A stretch of 13,190 nt of DNA from assembly GCA_016650355.1 (NCBI GenBank), contig JAENVX010000498.1, forward strand, positions 1 to 13,190, in the 5' to 3' direction. Shown here piece by piece: positions 1 to 6,763 of this stretch. A program made the position numbers and the translations under genes. Numbering within the stretch: position 1 is the first letter of the stretch; each line of letters opens with the position of its first letter. The stretch comes from Bacteroidia bacterium. Lineage in GTDB: Bacteria > Bacteroidota > Bacteroidia > Cytophagales > Cyclobacteriaceae. The notes beneath the pieces were generated by a model. That model ran no database searches, was not told the origin of the DNA, and was given only the letters and a program-made list of their open reading frames with translations.

Positions 1-1210
1 TGTTGAAGAAGGGAAATAAAGCAAAACCAAAAATGATGATACCCGCAATGAATCTGCCCGATTCATTTATCACCCCTTCAACTTTTGATTGAATACCAAA
101 TCGATATCTGGCATCTAGTGGGATAAAGAGAAGTTTATATACGGGATTCTCCAGAGAATCGCGAAGGGTATTATTAGCCAGGCGCGTGAGGGCAACGAAA
201 AGGAAAAAGAATATGAATGTATTTGGCGACTGGATAATGTCATAACCAAATACTCCACCTGTAACCACTGTGCCTATAGCAAAAATACCGACTACAATTG
301 GTAAGATGTATAGCGAAACGCGAATGCCATAATTGCCGAGAATGCGATCATTCACAAAGGTTTGCATGATCAAACTGATGGCATAAATCGCTCCGTTAAA
401 ATAAGCCAGAAAGTTTGTAAGCGCACGCTGATCAGGATATTGCTTGTTTAATGAGTCCTGAAAAGAATACTGCGTTAAGATAAAGGTGATCATCGAAATG
501 ATGATGAAAAAACTCATCAGCACAACGTATTGATCCTTGAATATGTTTTTAAATTTAGTTTGTTCACGTACACTCGCTTCAAAGTCTTTTGGATTATTCT
601 TATCAAGTGGAAACTTGAGGGATATGATAATAAAACAAATCGAGGATCCAAGGATACTGATATTACATACAATCAGGTAATTTGATGTCTCAGGAAAATA
701 AGACGCAGTTAATGGAATCAAAAAGTTTGCAAGGATAATGGCCGTGAGCTGGCCTGTATCAATCCATCCAATTATCCTTTTTGATTGCTTAAAATTAAAT
801 AGTCGACCGAATATTCCCCAATAACTTAATAGTAATATTGCCGTCATGGGTCCGGTAAAACAATACATAGCAAATAGCACATAATTATGGTATGCTGGAT
901 CGCCAAAATTGTATAGATAATATATGGTGCTGGAGAAGAAAACAACGAGTAGAATTGAAGCCGTTGCAATGCTGGTGAACTTATATCTGTTTTGTGCAGA
1001 AGAAAAAATAAGTGTGGAGACAATCCCTAAAACTCCCGAGACTAAAAAAGCCTTGTTTAGTTGTTCGCTGATCTGACTCAAAAACAACGACTCTGCAGTT
1101 ACCTGATAAGTGGCAATGAAAATGCCCATGAAGAAACCAGTGGCAAGCATTAAACCTACCGCCAGGCGCTCCTCAGGTTTTACATTCAAAAGAGTAAAAA
1201 TGGATTTCAT
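1..1210 (-). CDS. Multi-spanning transporter, ADP/ATP-carrier-like or MFS-like (C-terminus beyond left edge)
   Basis: The minus-strand frame opens with ATG at 1210-1208 and stays open to the left edge, giving 403 visible residues (MKSIFTLLNVKPEERLAVG...). The protein is strongly hydrophobic, with about eleven likely membrane segments (roughly residues 17-37, 56-72, 82-100, 110-131, 153-171, 178-199, 227-246, 267-287, 297-320, 331-345 and 385-400). The late segment around residues 361-392 (FIPLDARYRF, then KVEGVINESGRFIAGI) resembles the helix-linker region of the ADP/ATP antiporter-like and MFS proteins that in Bacteroidetes often continue into HEAT-repeat or cyclic-nucleotide-binding domains. 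The start is supported by the hydrophilic N-terminus leading straight into the first membrane segment and by the terminator just upstream that ends the preceding gene. The substrate cannot be told from sequence. The C-terminal part, which would decide the subfamily, lies outside the window. Confidence 0.7.
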   Translation of the reverse strand, partial: MKSIFTLLNVKPEERLAVGLMLATGFFMGIFIATYQVTAESLFLSQISEQLNKAFLVSGVLGIVSTLIFSSAQNRYKFTSIATASILLVVFFSSTIYYLYNFGDPAYHNYVLFAMYCFTGPMTAILLLSYWGIFGRLFNFKQSKRIIGWIDTGQLTAIILANFLIPLTASYFPETSNYLIVCNISILGSSICFIIISLKFPLDKNNPKDFEASVREQTKFKNIFKDQYVVLMSFFIIISMITFILTQYSFQDSLNKQYPDQRALTNFLAYFNGAIYAISLIMQTFVNDRILGNYGIRVSLYILPIVVGIFAIGTVVTGGVFGYDIIQSPNTFIFFFLFVALTRLANNTLRDSLENPVYKLLFIPLDARYRFGIQSKVEGVINESGRFIAGIIIFGFALFPFFN

Positions 1211-1246
1211 TTGCGCGAGAAAATTAAGACTAATTGGCCACAAATG

Positions 1247-1277
1247 AAAAAGCCGACCATTTGTTTTGGTCGGCTTT
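1247..1277 (-). terminator. Rho-independent terminator after the ompH-like gene
   Basis: A perfect 10-bp inverted repeat (AAAGCCGACC at 1249-1258 and GGTCGGCTTT at 1268-1277, 9-nt loop) lies 22 bases beyond the stop of the minus-strand ompH-like gene. Read on the minus strand the stem is followed by a T-run of five (1251-1247), so it is oriented to end ompH transcription. It also separates ompH from the transporter gene, which therefore probably has its own promoter in the short gap 1211-1246. Confidence 0.85.
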
Positions 1278-1299
1278 CAAGGAATAACGTAAACTGGAA

Positions 1300-1926
1300 T
1301 TAATTTTTCTTCGCAGCGGTGCTGTCATTTTTTGTGGATGGTATTGCCTTGTCAACCTTATAAGCTTCGTTAAGCCCGGCAATAACATCTTGTGTTATGT
1401 CAAGGTTACTTTCACCATAAAGTACATCACTTGTAGGGTCAAATTTCAAAACTAACTGGATGCCTTTTTCTTCGCTATATTTTTTTAGAAAGGTGGTAAT
1501 CTTAGAGTATAGATCAACATTCATTTTGCCTTCTTCAGTTGAAAGTTCTTGAGATAAGCTTTCCTGATAAAGTCTTAGATTCTGTTGCTTTTTTGTAAGG
1601 TCTTCTTCTATTGCTTTTGCCTGGCCAATGGTAAGATTGCCAACATTTCGTTGGTATGCTTCATAATCATTTTGGAGACCTTGAGCCCTGCCACGTAATT
1701 CCTGGTCTAATTTTTTTCCCTTGGCTTCAAGCTTTGTACGGTTCTCTTTAAAATAATCATAGTATTTTAATACCGAATCAGAATTAATAAAGGCCATTTT
1801 AAGATCGCCAGGTGCAATCTGATTGGGAGATGTTGAAGAAGCAACGCCTCCGGAAAAATGCAGATAGAATAAAATGCCCACGGCCGCCAACAATATGGCG
1901 TTAAGGATAAGGGAAATGTTTTTCAT
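1300..1926 (-). CDS. OmpH/Skp family periplasmic chaperone-like protein
   Basis: This 208-residue protein has one N-terminal hydrophobic segment (about residues 5-26) that acts as a signal sequence or membrane anchor. Next comes a short beta-like stretch (MAFINSDSVLKYYDYF, about 44-59), and then a long charged coiled-coil region (about 60-135) rich in K, E, Q and L. The C-terminal core includes YSEEKGIQLVLKFD and a DVLYG motif, followed by a low-complexity lysine-rich tail. This order is that of OmpH/Skp proteins, which hold unfolded outer-membrane proteins in the periplasm. Bacteroidetes often carry several paralogues, some next to bamA; this copy has no bamA beside it. A TAnnTTTG box lies about 20 bases upstream and a strong terminator follows, so it is probably a single-gene transcript. 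The family call is firm. Its exact clients and whether it is membrane-anchored are not known from sequence. Confidence 0.85.
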   Translation of the reverse strand: MKNISLILNAILLAAVGILFYLHFSGGVASSTSPNQIAPGDLKMAFINSDSVLKYYDYFKENRTKLEAKGKKLDQELRGRAQGLQNDYEAYQRNVGNLTIGQAKAIEEDLTKKQQNLRLYQESLSQELSTEEGKMNVDLYSKITTFLKKYSEEKGIQLVLKFDPTSDVLYGESNLDITQDVIAGLNEAYKVDKAIPSTKNDSTAAKKN

Positions 1927-1946
1927 TGAAAATCAGTTTAGGGCGG

Positions 1947-1954
1947 CAAATATA
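1947..1954 (-). promoter_or_regulatory. Bacteroidetes-type -7 promoter element for the ompH-like gene
   Basis: On the minus strand the sequence reads TATATTTG, a full match to the Bacteroidetes TAnnTTTG element, ending 20 bases before the ATG. I do not see a good TTG-type -33 element at the usual 19-20 base spacing, so the call rests on the -7 box and its position. Confidence 0.5.
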
Positions 1955-1977
1955 AACAGATTGTTGAATTAGCTTCC

Positions 1978-1998
1978 TATTGGATTAAAGATCCAATA
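1978..1998. repeat. Short perfect inverted repeat between two minus-strand genes
   Basis: TATTGGAT and ATCCAATA form a perfect 8-bp stem around a 5-base loop (TAAAG). It lies downstream of the hypothetical gene ending at 2032 and about 24 bases upstream of the ompH -7 box. No T-run follows on either strand, so it is not a standard intrinsic terminator. It could be an operator, an mRNA 3' stabiliser or chance. Confidence 0.4.
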
Positions 1999-2031
1999 TT
2001 TGATGAAAGAAGTCCTATCTAGGTTAAACAC

Positions 2032-2595
2032 CTACTCTGCCTCTTCCTGGTGGGTTTCAAATGAATATAATGTATCGTCTAAACCCAGCGCTCCTTTGTT
2101 GAAATCAAAAATAAATCTTTCAATGATTTTAGAGGTAATCTTTTCCACCTTCAACCCAATATTCAATCCTACACCAAAGTCAAGATGGGTGTCCACATCT
2201 ACATGCTCTTTTACCCTTACCTCGCCTTCATCTTGTAACTCCAGAATTACCTCCGCCATATAGAGTCCAATCTCTTCCTCTAAATCATCAAGGGGTTTCA
2301 GGTTCCCGTTCTCATCCTCGTTGTAGGAAATCTTTTTATACTGCGGGAAATGCTCAGCTGCTTTGTGTTCAGCAATTTCGAACAATTCACTTTCATGATG
2401 CAACCGCAAAGTGTACATCACAGCATCATAAATTACATCCTTACCCTCATATTTACCAATAAAGTAAAAGTGAGTATATTCTTCATTGTTTTCGTCTGCA
2501 TCTTCTGCCAAATAGTTATTTCCGGTTGAGCTGATTTTCATCTTATAATCAGCCAACGTGCTCACGTCAAAACCCTTGTTATTTTCTATTTTCAT
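2032..2595 (-). CDS. Acidic conserved hypothetical protein
   Basis: This 187-residue soluble protein has no signal peptide or membrane segment. About 23 percent of residues are D or E, with acidic clusters near residues 31-39 (EDADENNEE) and 104-108 and at the C-terminus (HQEEAE). Alternating hydrophobic stretches such as YTHFYFIGKYEGKDVIYDAVMY suggest a folded alpha/beta domain rather than a disordered acidic protein. I do not recognise the family and assign no function. The ATG at 2595-2593 is the only sensible start. The gene is 92 bases downstream of the carbonic anhydrase-like gene on the same strand and 105 bases upstream of ompH, so co-transcription with the former is possible but not shown. 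Confidence 0.7.
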   Translation of the reverse strand: MKIENNKGFDVSTLADYKMKISSTGNNYLAEDADENNEEYTHFYFIGKYEGKDVIYDAVMYTLRLHHESELFEIAEHKAAEHFPQYKKISYNEDENGNLKPLDDLEEEIGLYMAEVILELQDEGEVRVKEHVDVDTHLDFGVGLNIGLKVEKITSKIIERFIFDFNKGALGLDDTLYSFETHQEEAE

Positions 2596-2687
2596 AAGGT
2601 TATGAATATAGTGTTTCTGATTTGAAAAATTTCACTCTTCTGGAATAATTAATTTTAACTTAATAGCCGCCTAAATCAGACTCAATG

Positions 2688-3197
2688 TTACTTATACCAT
2701 TCTGCGTATACCGGATAATTTTTCGCTGTTCTTGCGATAGTTTCTTTCATTTCAGGGCCAACATCTTTGATGTATTTAGCGGGCATTCCGGCATATATAG
2801 TACCTGGTTCTATTTTGGTGCCAGGAAGAACAATAGCACCTGCAGCGATGACCGAGCCACTACCTATAACAGCATCGTCCATCACAATAGCACCCATCCC
2901 AATCAATACATTGTCTTCAACCGTGCAACCGTGAACTACCGCGTTATGCGCAATAGATACGTTGTTCCCAATTATAGTCTTTGACTTCTGATAGGTACAA
3001 TGAATTACTGCTCCATCCTGAATATTGGAATTATTTCCGATGGTAATCGAATTTACATCGCCCCGAACGACCGCATTAAACCATACTGTACAATTATTAC
3101 CCATTACAACTTCGCCCACAACCACAGCGTTTTCCGCTAAATAACAATTGCTTCCAAATTTTGGAGTTATCCCTTTAATCGTTTTAATAATTGCCAT
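2688..3197 (-). CDS. Gamma carbonic anhydrase family protein (left-handed beta-helix)
   Basis: This 169-residue protein is built from hexapeptide repeats (for example VVVGEV, CTVWFN, SITIGN, KTIIGN, NVLIGM, AVIGSG), the sign of a left-handed parallel beta-helix, with a C-terminal helix ending in PVYAEWYK. The candidate zinc ligands of the gamma-carbonic anhydrase family are all present: H66, H84 and H89 (motif AHNAVVHGC), together with R45, D47, Q60 and D61 around the site. The length fits the short YrdA/PaaY/CaiE-type branch rather than the longer archaeal Cam. Members bind metal as trimers, but only some have measurable carbonic anhydrase activity, so the enzymatic role is inference. The start ATG at 3197-3195 fits the family's usual N-terminus. 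The gene is divergent from miaB, with a 141-base shared upstream region. Confidence 0.9.
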   Translation of the reverse strand: MAIIKTIKGITPKFGSNCYLAENAVVVGEVVMGNNCTVWFNAVVRGDVNSITIGNNSNIQDGAVIHCTYQKSKTIIGNNVSIAHNAVVHGCTVEDNVLIGMGAIVMDDAVIGSGSVIAAGAIVLPGTKIEPGTIYAGMPAKYIKDVGPEMKETIARTAKNYPVYAEWYK

Positions 3198-3312
3198 TTT
3201 ATCGTATTTATTACCAGCGAAATCTACAATCGAAATTTAGGGTTCCGTAGTAAATGAACTTAAAAATGGTAAATCCCCCTGACAAGATGTCATATTTAAA
3301 GACTAAAAGTGT

Positions 3313-3320
3313 TAAATTTG
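3313..3320 (+). promoter_or_regulatory. Candidate -7 promoter element for the miaB cluster
   Basis: TAAATTTG matches the Bacteroidetes TAnnTTTG box exactly and lies 18 bases before the miaB ATG, which implies a very short leader. A TTG-type -33 box at the expected distance is not evident, so confidence is moderate. It would drive the miaB / activator / lptE run. Confidence 0.45.
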
Positions 3321-3338
3321 CGACCTGATTAGTGTTAA

Positions 3339-4796
3339 ATGACCCATTTGATCTCAGATATTGAAGTTTTGCCAGCACAAGACAATGAGAATTGTAAGGT
3401 GATCCATATTTCTAAGGAAAACCAAACTGGCCAAATGCGTAAGCTTTACATCGAAAGCTACGGTTGCCAGATGAATTTTTCCGACAGCGAAATAGTGGCG
3501 TCTATTTTAGTAAAGGACGGTTTTGATACTACTTCAGATATTTCAAAGGCAGATGTAATTTTCCTTAATACCTGTTCAATCCGTGAGAAAGCAGAACAAA
3601 CTATTCGAGACCGGCTTATTCACATAAAGGGTTTTAAGAAACTTAAACCTGATCTACTGGTTGGTGTGCTTGGCTGTATGGCCGAACGATTAAAGTCAAA
3701 ATTGCTTGAGGAGGAAAAAATTGTTGACCTGGTCGCTGGACCAGATGCTTATCGCGATCTCCCCAACTTAATTGCTTTGGTAGATGGCGGTGATAAGGCT
3801 GTAAACACATTTCTATCGAAAGAAGAAACGTATGCCGATGTTAGCCCGGTAAGACTTAACTCAAATGGCATTACTGCATTTATTTCAATCATGCGAGGTT
3901 GCGACAACATGTGTTCCTTTTGTGTGGTTCCGTTTACCCGAGGCCGAGAGAGAAGTAGAGATCCTTACTCTATTGTTGCAGAAGCAAGAGATTTATTTGA
4001 AAAGGGATTTAGAGAGGTAACCCTTCTTGGCCAAAATGTTGATTCTTACAAGTGGAGTGAGATCGAAAACAACAAAGCCAGGTTAGAAAAAAAAGGAGTG
4101 AATAACATTATTTCTTTCGCTAGTTTATTAGAAATGGTGGCCAATATCAATGCCGATCTTCGTGTCCGCTTTTCCACTTCTCATCCTAAAGACATCAGCG
4201 ATGATGTTCTGCATACTATGGCGAAGTATGAAAACATCTGTAAATACGTTCACTTGCCTGTGCAGAGTGGCAACAGTCGTATTCTTAATCTTATGAACAG
4301 AGGATATACGCGCGAATGGTATTTAGAAAGAGTAGCTCGCATTCGCGAGATCCTGGGAAACGCGTGCGGGATTTCATCTGATATGATTGCAGGATTTTGT
4401 ACCGAAACTGAGGCAGAACATCAGGACACACTCTCACTGATGGAACTCGTAGAGTATGATTATTCCTATATGTTTACCTATTCGGAAAGACCAGGCACGC
4501 TGGCAGAAAAAAAATATGCAGACGATATTTCGTTGGAGGTAAAAAAAATTAGGCTCGAAGAAATCATAAAAATGCAACGAGAACTTTCCGCAAAACGATA
4601 CAAGTTAGATCTTGGTACAACGCAACGGGTTTTAATTGAAGGCCCTTCAAAGAAAAATGAAAATCAATTGCAAGGAAGGACTTCTGCAAATCGTGTAGCT
4701 GTGTTTCCAAAAGAAAATAAAATGAAAGGTGAATACGTCAATGTTTTAATTGAAGCTTGCACAAGCGGCACATTGATTGGGAAGATTGTAAATTAA
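3339..4796 (+). CDS. miaB: tRNA-2-methylthio-N6-dimethylallyladenosine synthase MiaB
   Basis: MiaB is a radical-SAM enzyme that adds a methylthio group to i6A37 in tRNAs reading codons starting with U. The 485-residue protein shows all three expected modules. The N-terminal MTTase domain (about 35-165) has the three cysteines for the auxiliary iron-sulfur cluster: C43 in YGCQMN, C79 in NTCSIREKA and C113 in GCMAER. The radical-SAM domain (about 180-410) has the CxxxCxxC motif at C188, C192 and C195 (RGCDNMCSFC), followed by PFTRGRERSR. The C-terminal TRAM domain (about 415-485) ends in GTLIGKIV. The 30-odd residues before the MTTase domain are usual for Bacteroidetes MiaB. The ATG at 3339 is preferred to the internal M33 because of this and the -7 box just upstream. 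Only three bases separate its stop from the next gene, which indicates co-transcription. Confidence 0.97.
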   Translation: MTHLISDIEVLPAQDNENCKVIHISKENQTGQMRKLYIESYGCQMNFSDSEIVASILVKDGFDTTSDISKADVIFLNTCSIREKAEQTIRDRLIHIKGFKKLKPDLLVGVLGCMAERLKSKLLEEEKIVDLVAGPDAYRDLPNLIALVDGGDKAVNTFLSKEETYADVSPVRLNSNGITAFISIMRGCDNMCSFCVVPFTRGRERSRDPYSIVAEARDLFEKGFREVTLLGQNVDSYKWSEIENNKARLEKKGVNNIISFASLLEMVANINADLRVRFSTSHPKDISDDVLHTMAKYENICKYVHLPVQSGNSRILNLMNRGYTREWYLERVARIREILGNACGISSDMIAGFCTETEAEHQDTLSLMELVEYDYSYMFTYSERPGTLAEKKYADDISLEVKKIRLEEIIKMQRELSAKRYKLDLGTTQRVLIEGPSKKNENQLQGRTSANRVAVFPKENKMKGEYVNVLIEACTSGTLIGKIVN

Positions 4797-4799
4797 CTT

Positions 4800-6065
4800 A
4801 TGGCGATAACAGATTCAGAAATACTTAGTGTAAAGCAGCGTTTTGGTATCATCGGCACTTCGTCACAATTAAACCATGCGGTGCGGGTGGCGATGCAAGT
4901 TGCTCCTACTGACATGTCCGTATTGATCACAGGTGCTAGTGGAAGCGGAAAGGAATCGTTTTCAAAAATAATTCATCACCTAAGCCCACGGAAGCATGGC
5001 CAGTTTATTGCCATCAACTGTGGATCTATACCAGAAGGCACAATAGATTCCGAACTCTTTGGTCACGAGAAAGGGTCATTCACTGGTGCTCATGAATCGA
5101 GGAAGGGCTATTTCGAAGTAACAAATGGAGGCACCATTTTTCTGGATGAAATAGGCGAAATGCCATTGGCCACGCAGGCCCGTTTGCTTCGTGTTTTAGA
5201 AAATGGTGAATTTATAAAAGTAGGCTCTTCGAAAGTAGTGAAAACCGATGTGAGGGTAGTAGCCGCTACAAACATCAACCTGCTTCAAAAAGTGGAAGAA
5301 GGAAAATTTCGTGAAGACTTATACTATCGACTAAGCACAGTCCCAATTTTTGTTCCCGCACTACGCGAACGTGGCAAAGACATTGAACTATTGTTCCGGA
5401 AATTTGCAGGCGACTTTGCCGAAAAATATAAAGTCAAACCCATCACCCTTACCGAAGACGCCAAAGAAATTATTATCAAATATCGCTTTCCTGGTAATAT
5501 AAGGCAGCTAAAAAACCTGGTGGAGCAAATTTCTGTGCTTTCCTCTGACCAAAAAGAAATTGATGGGGAAAAACTTCAACAATACTTACCCAAAGAAACA
5601 AACCTTCCCGCCATCTATCATGGCCTACAGGAAAAAGACAATATCTCCGAGCGGGAAATACTATACAAGGTTTTATTTGACATGCGAAAAGATGTTAACG
5701 AACTAAAGAAGATCGTGTTGGAAAGCGTTGTTAATCCTGCAAAGGCCGCACAGATTGTAAAAGAAAATGCAGGACTGTTTGAAGATATCGACTCTAAAAT
5801 GGAAACTGCGGTCTCTCGTGAGTCCGTTGTCTTTAATCTCGCTTCTGAGTCATCAGATTCAGAACAGGTTGATGAGGAGGAAGAAGTTCAAGATATATCG
5901 CACGAGGCAGAAGATGATTCGCTGTCTATTGAGAAAAAAGAAAAAGAATTAATCCTGCGTGCATTGAGTAAGAATAACAACAAAAGAAAATATGCAGCGA
6001 AAGATCTGGGCATATCTGAAAGAACGCTTTATCGGAAAATTAAACAATACGAACTTGAAGAATAG
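4800..6065 (+). CDS. Sigma-54-dependent transcription activator (AAA+ plus Fis-type HTH, no receiver domain)
   Basis: This 421-residue bacterial enhancer-binding protein uses ATP hydrolysis to open sigma-54 promoter complexes. The AAA+ domain begins almost at the N-terminus. It shows Walker A (GASGSGKE, 45-52), a GAFTGA-type loop in variant form (GSFTGA, 92-97), Walker B (TIFLDEIGE, 112-120), sensor I (ATN, 156-158), candidate arginine fingers R171 and R177 (FREDLYYRL), and sensor II (FPGNIRQL, 230-237). A linker of about 110 residues with an acidic stretch (about 349-374) leads to a C-terminal Fis-type helix-turn-helix (about 383-417, ending SERTLYRKIKQY). There is no receiver, GAF or PAS domain, so activity must be controlled by expression level, a partner protein or the linker. 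Its position three bases after miaB and overlapping the extended lptE frame places it in the envelope-biogenesis operon. Its targets are unknown. Confidence 0.93.
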   Translation: MAITDSEILSVKQRFGIIGTSSQLNHAVRVAMQVAPTDMSVLITGASGSGKESFSKIIHHLSPRKHGQFIAINCGSIPEGTIDSELFGHEKGSFTGAHESRKGYFEVTNGGTIFLDEIGEMPLATQARLLRVLENGEFIKVGSSKVVKTDVRVVAATNINLLQKVEEGKFREDLYYRLSTVPIFVPALRERGKDIELLFRKFAGDFAEKYKVKPITLTEDAKEIIIKYRFPGNIRQLKNLVEQISVLSSDQKEIDGEKLQQYLPKETNLPAIYHGLQEKDNISEREILYKVLFDMRKDVNELKKIVLESVVNPAKAAQIVKENAGLFEDIDSKMETAVSRESVVFNLASESSDSEQVDEEEEVQDISHEAEDDSLSIEKKEKELILRALSKNNNKRKYAAKDLGISERTLYRKIKQYELEE

Positions 6066-6660
6066 TTTTTCAAATGCTTCCCTCTCCAAGGTTCAAATTT
6101 CTGGCGATAAGTCTCCTGTATATAACTTCAATCGAATCGCCAGTGTTCAGCGGCTGTTCGTCATAGGATTATTTTTTTTCGTAGCAACGCTTAGTGGTTG
6201 TGGACTATACTCGTTTTCAGGAGCCTCTACTGCAGCGAAGAACATTACGATTGAACAGTTTTTTAATAATACAGATTTGGCTCCGGCTAACGTATCGCAG
6301 ACATTCACAAACAAGCTTAAAGATTATTATCAAAGAAACTCAAGCCTAAAGGTAGTACCCGAAAATGGTGAACTTCAAGTCGATGGTGCAATCACTTAAT
6401 ATAGAATTAATCCAATTGCCCCAGTTTCTTCTGGCAACCAAACCATCGATGCTGCTGCGCTTACCCGACTCACCATTTCCGTTAAACTAAGTTATGTGGA
6501 CACTCCGGAACCAAAGAATAGCTTTAAGGATAGGATCTTTTCATTTTATGCAGACTTTCCTAACACAGAAATATTAACCAATGTGCAAGAGAGGCTTGAA
6601 AAAGAAATATTTGATCAGATCTTAACTGATATTTTTAATGCTACTGTTGCCAATTGGTAA
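5992..6660 (+). pseudogene. lptE: lptE, LPS-assembly outer-membrane lipoprotein, interrupted by an in-frame TAA
   Basis: LptE plugs the LptD barrel and helps insert LPS in the outer membrane. The frame has a hydrophobic signal segment ending in a lipobox (TLSGC, Cys70 counted from 5992) and then the typical LptE start (GLYSFSG). It continues through KNITIEQFFNNT to GELQVDGAIT, where TAA occurs at 6397-6399. The same frame then runs on without further stops for 86 codons to TAA at 6658-6660. That second part carries family-like sequence: YRINPIAPV, then ALTRLTISVKLSYVDTPEP, then FSFYADFPNTE, and the usual end DIFNATVANW. The frame is intact apart from this one codon, so the change is recent or is a sequence error. 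The start is also odd. The only ATG (5992) lies 74 bases inside the activator gene and gives about 54 residues before the hydrophobic segment; TTG at 6055 is the other candidate. Residues before the interruption alone (135) would be a truncated, probably non-functional LptE. Confidence 0.85.
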
Positions 6661-6710
6661 TGATCTATTTACTAATGCCATTATCGTTATTAAATATGGA
6701 CAAGCCGCTG

Positions 6711-6741
6711 TTGTCTGACCTACATATTTACATTACTTTTA
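6711..6741 (+). promoter_or_regulatory. Possible promoter upstream of the lptE-secG intergenic gene
   Basis: TTG at 6711-6713 is followed after 20 bases by TACTTTTA (6734-6741), which matches the Bacteroidetes TAnnTTTG -7 box at seven of eight positions and at nearly the usual -33/-7 spacing. It lies 22 bases before the GTG start at 6764. It could let the hypothetical gene and secG be expressed apart from miaB. This is pattern matching only. Confidence 0.35.
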
Positions 6742-6763
6742 CTCATAGCTTCTTTCAAGAATA

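Noticed and set aside
6073..6165. A +1-frame ATG start at about 6073 as a frameshifted start of lptE.
   Set aside because: That frame stops within about 31 codons and never joins the lipobox in frame without an indel at an arbitrary place.
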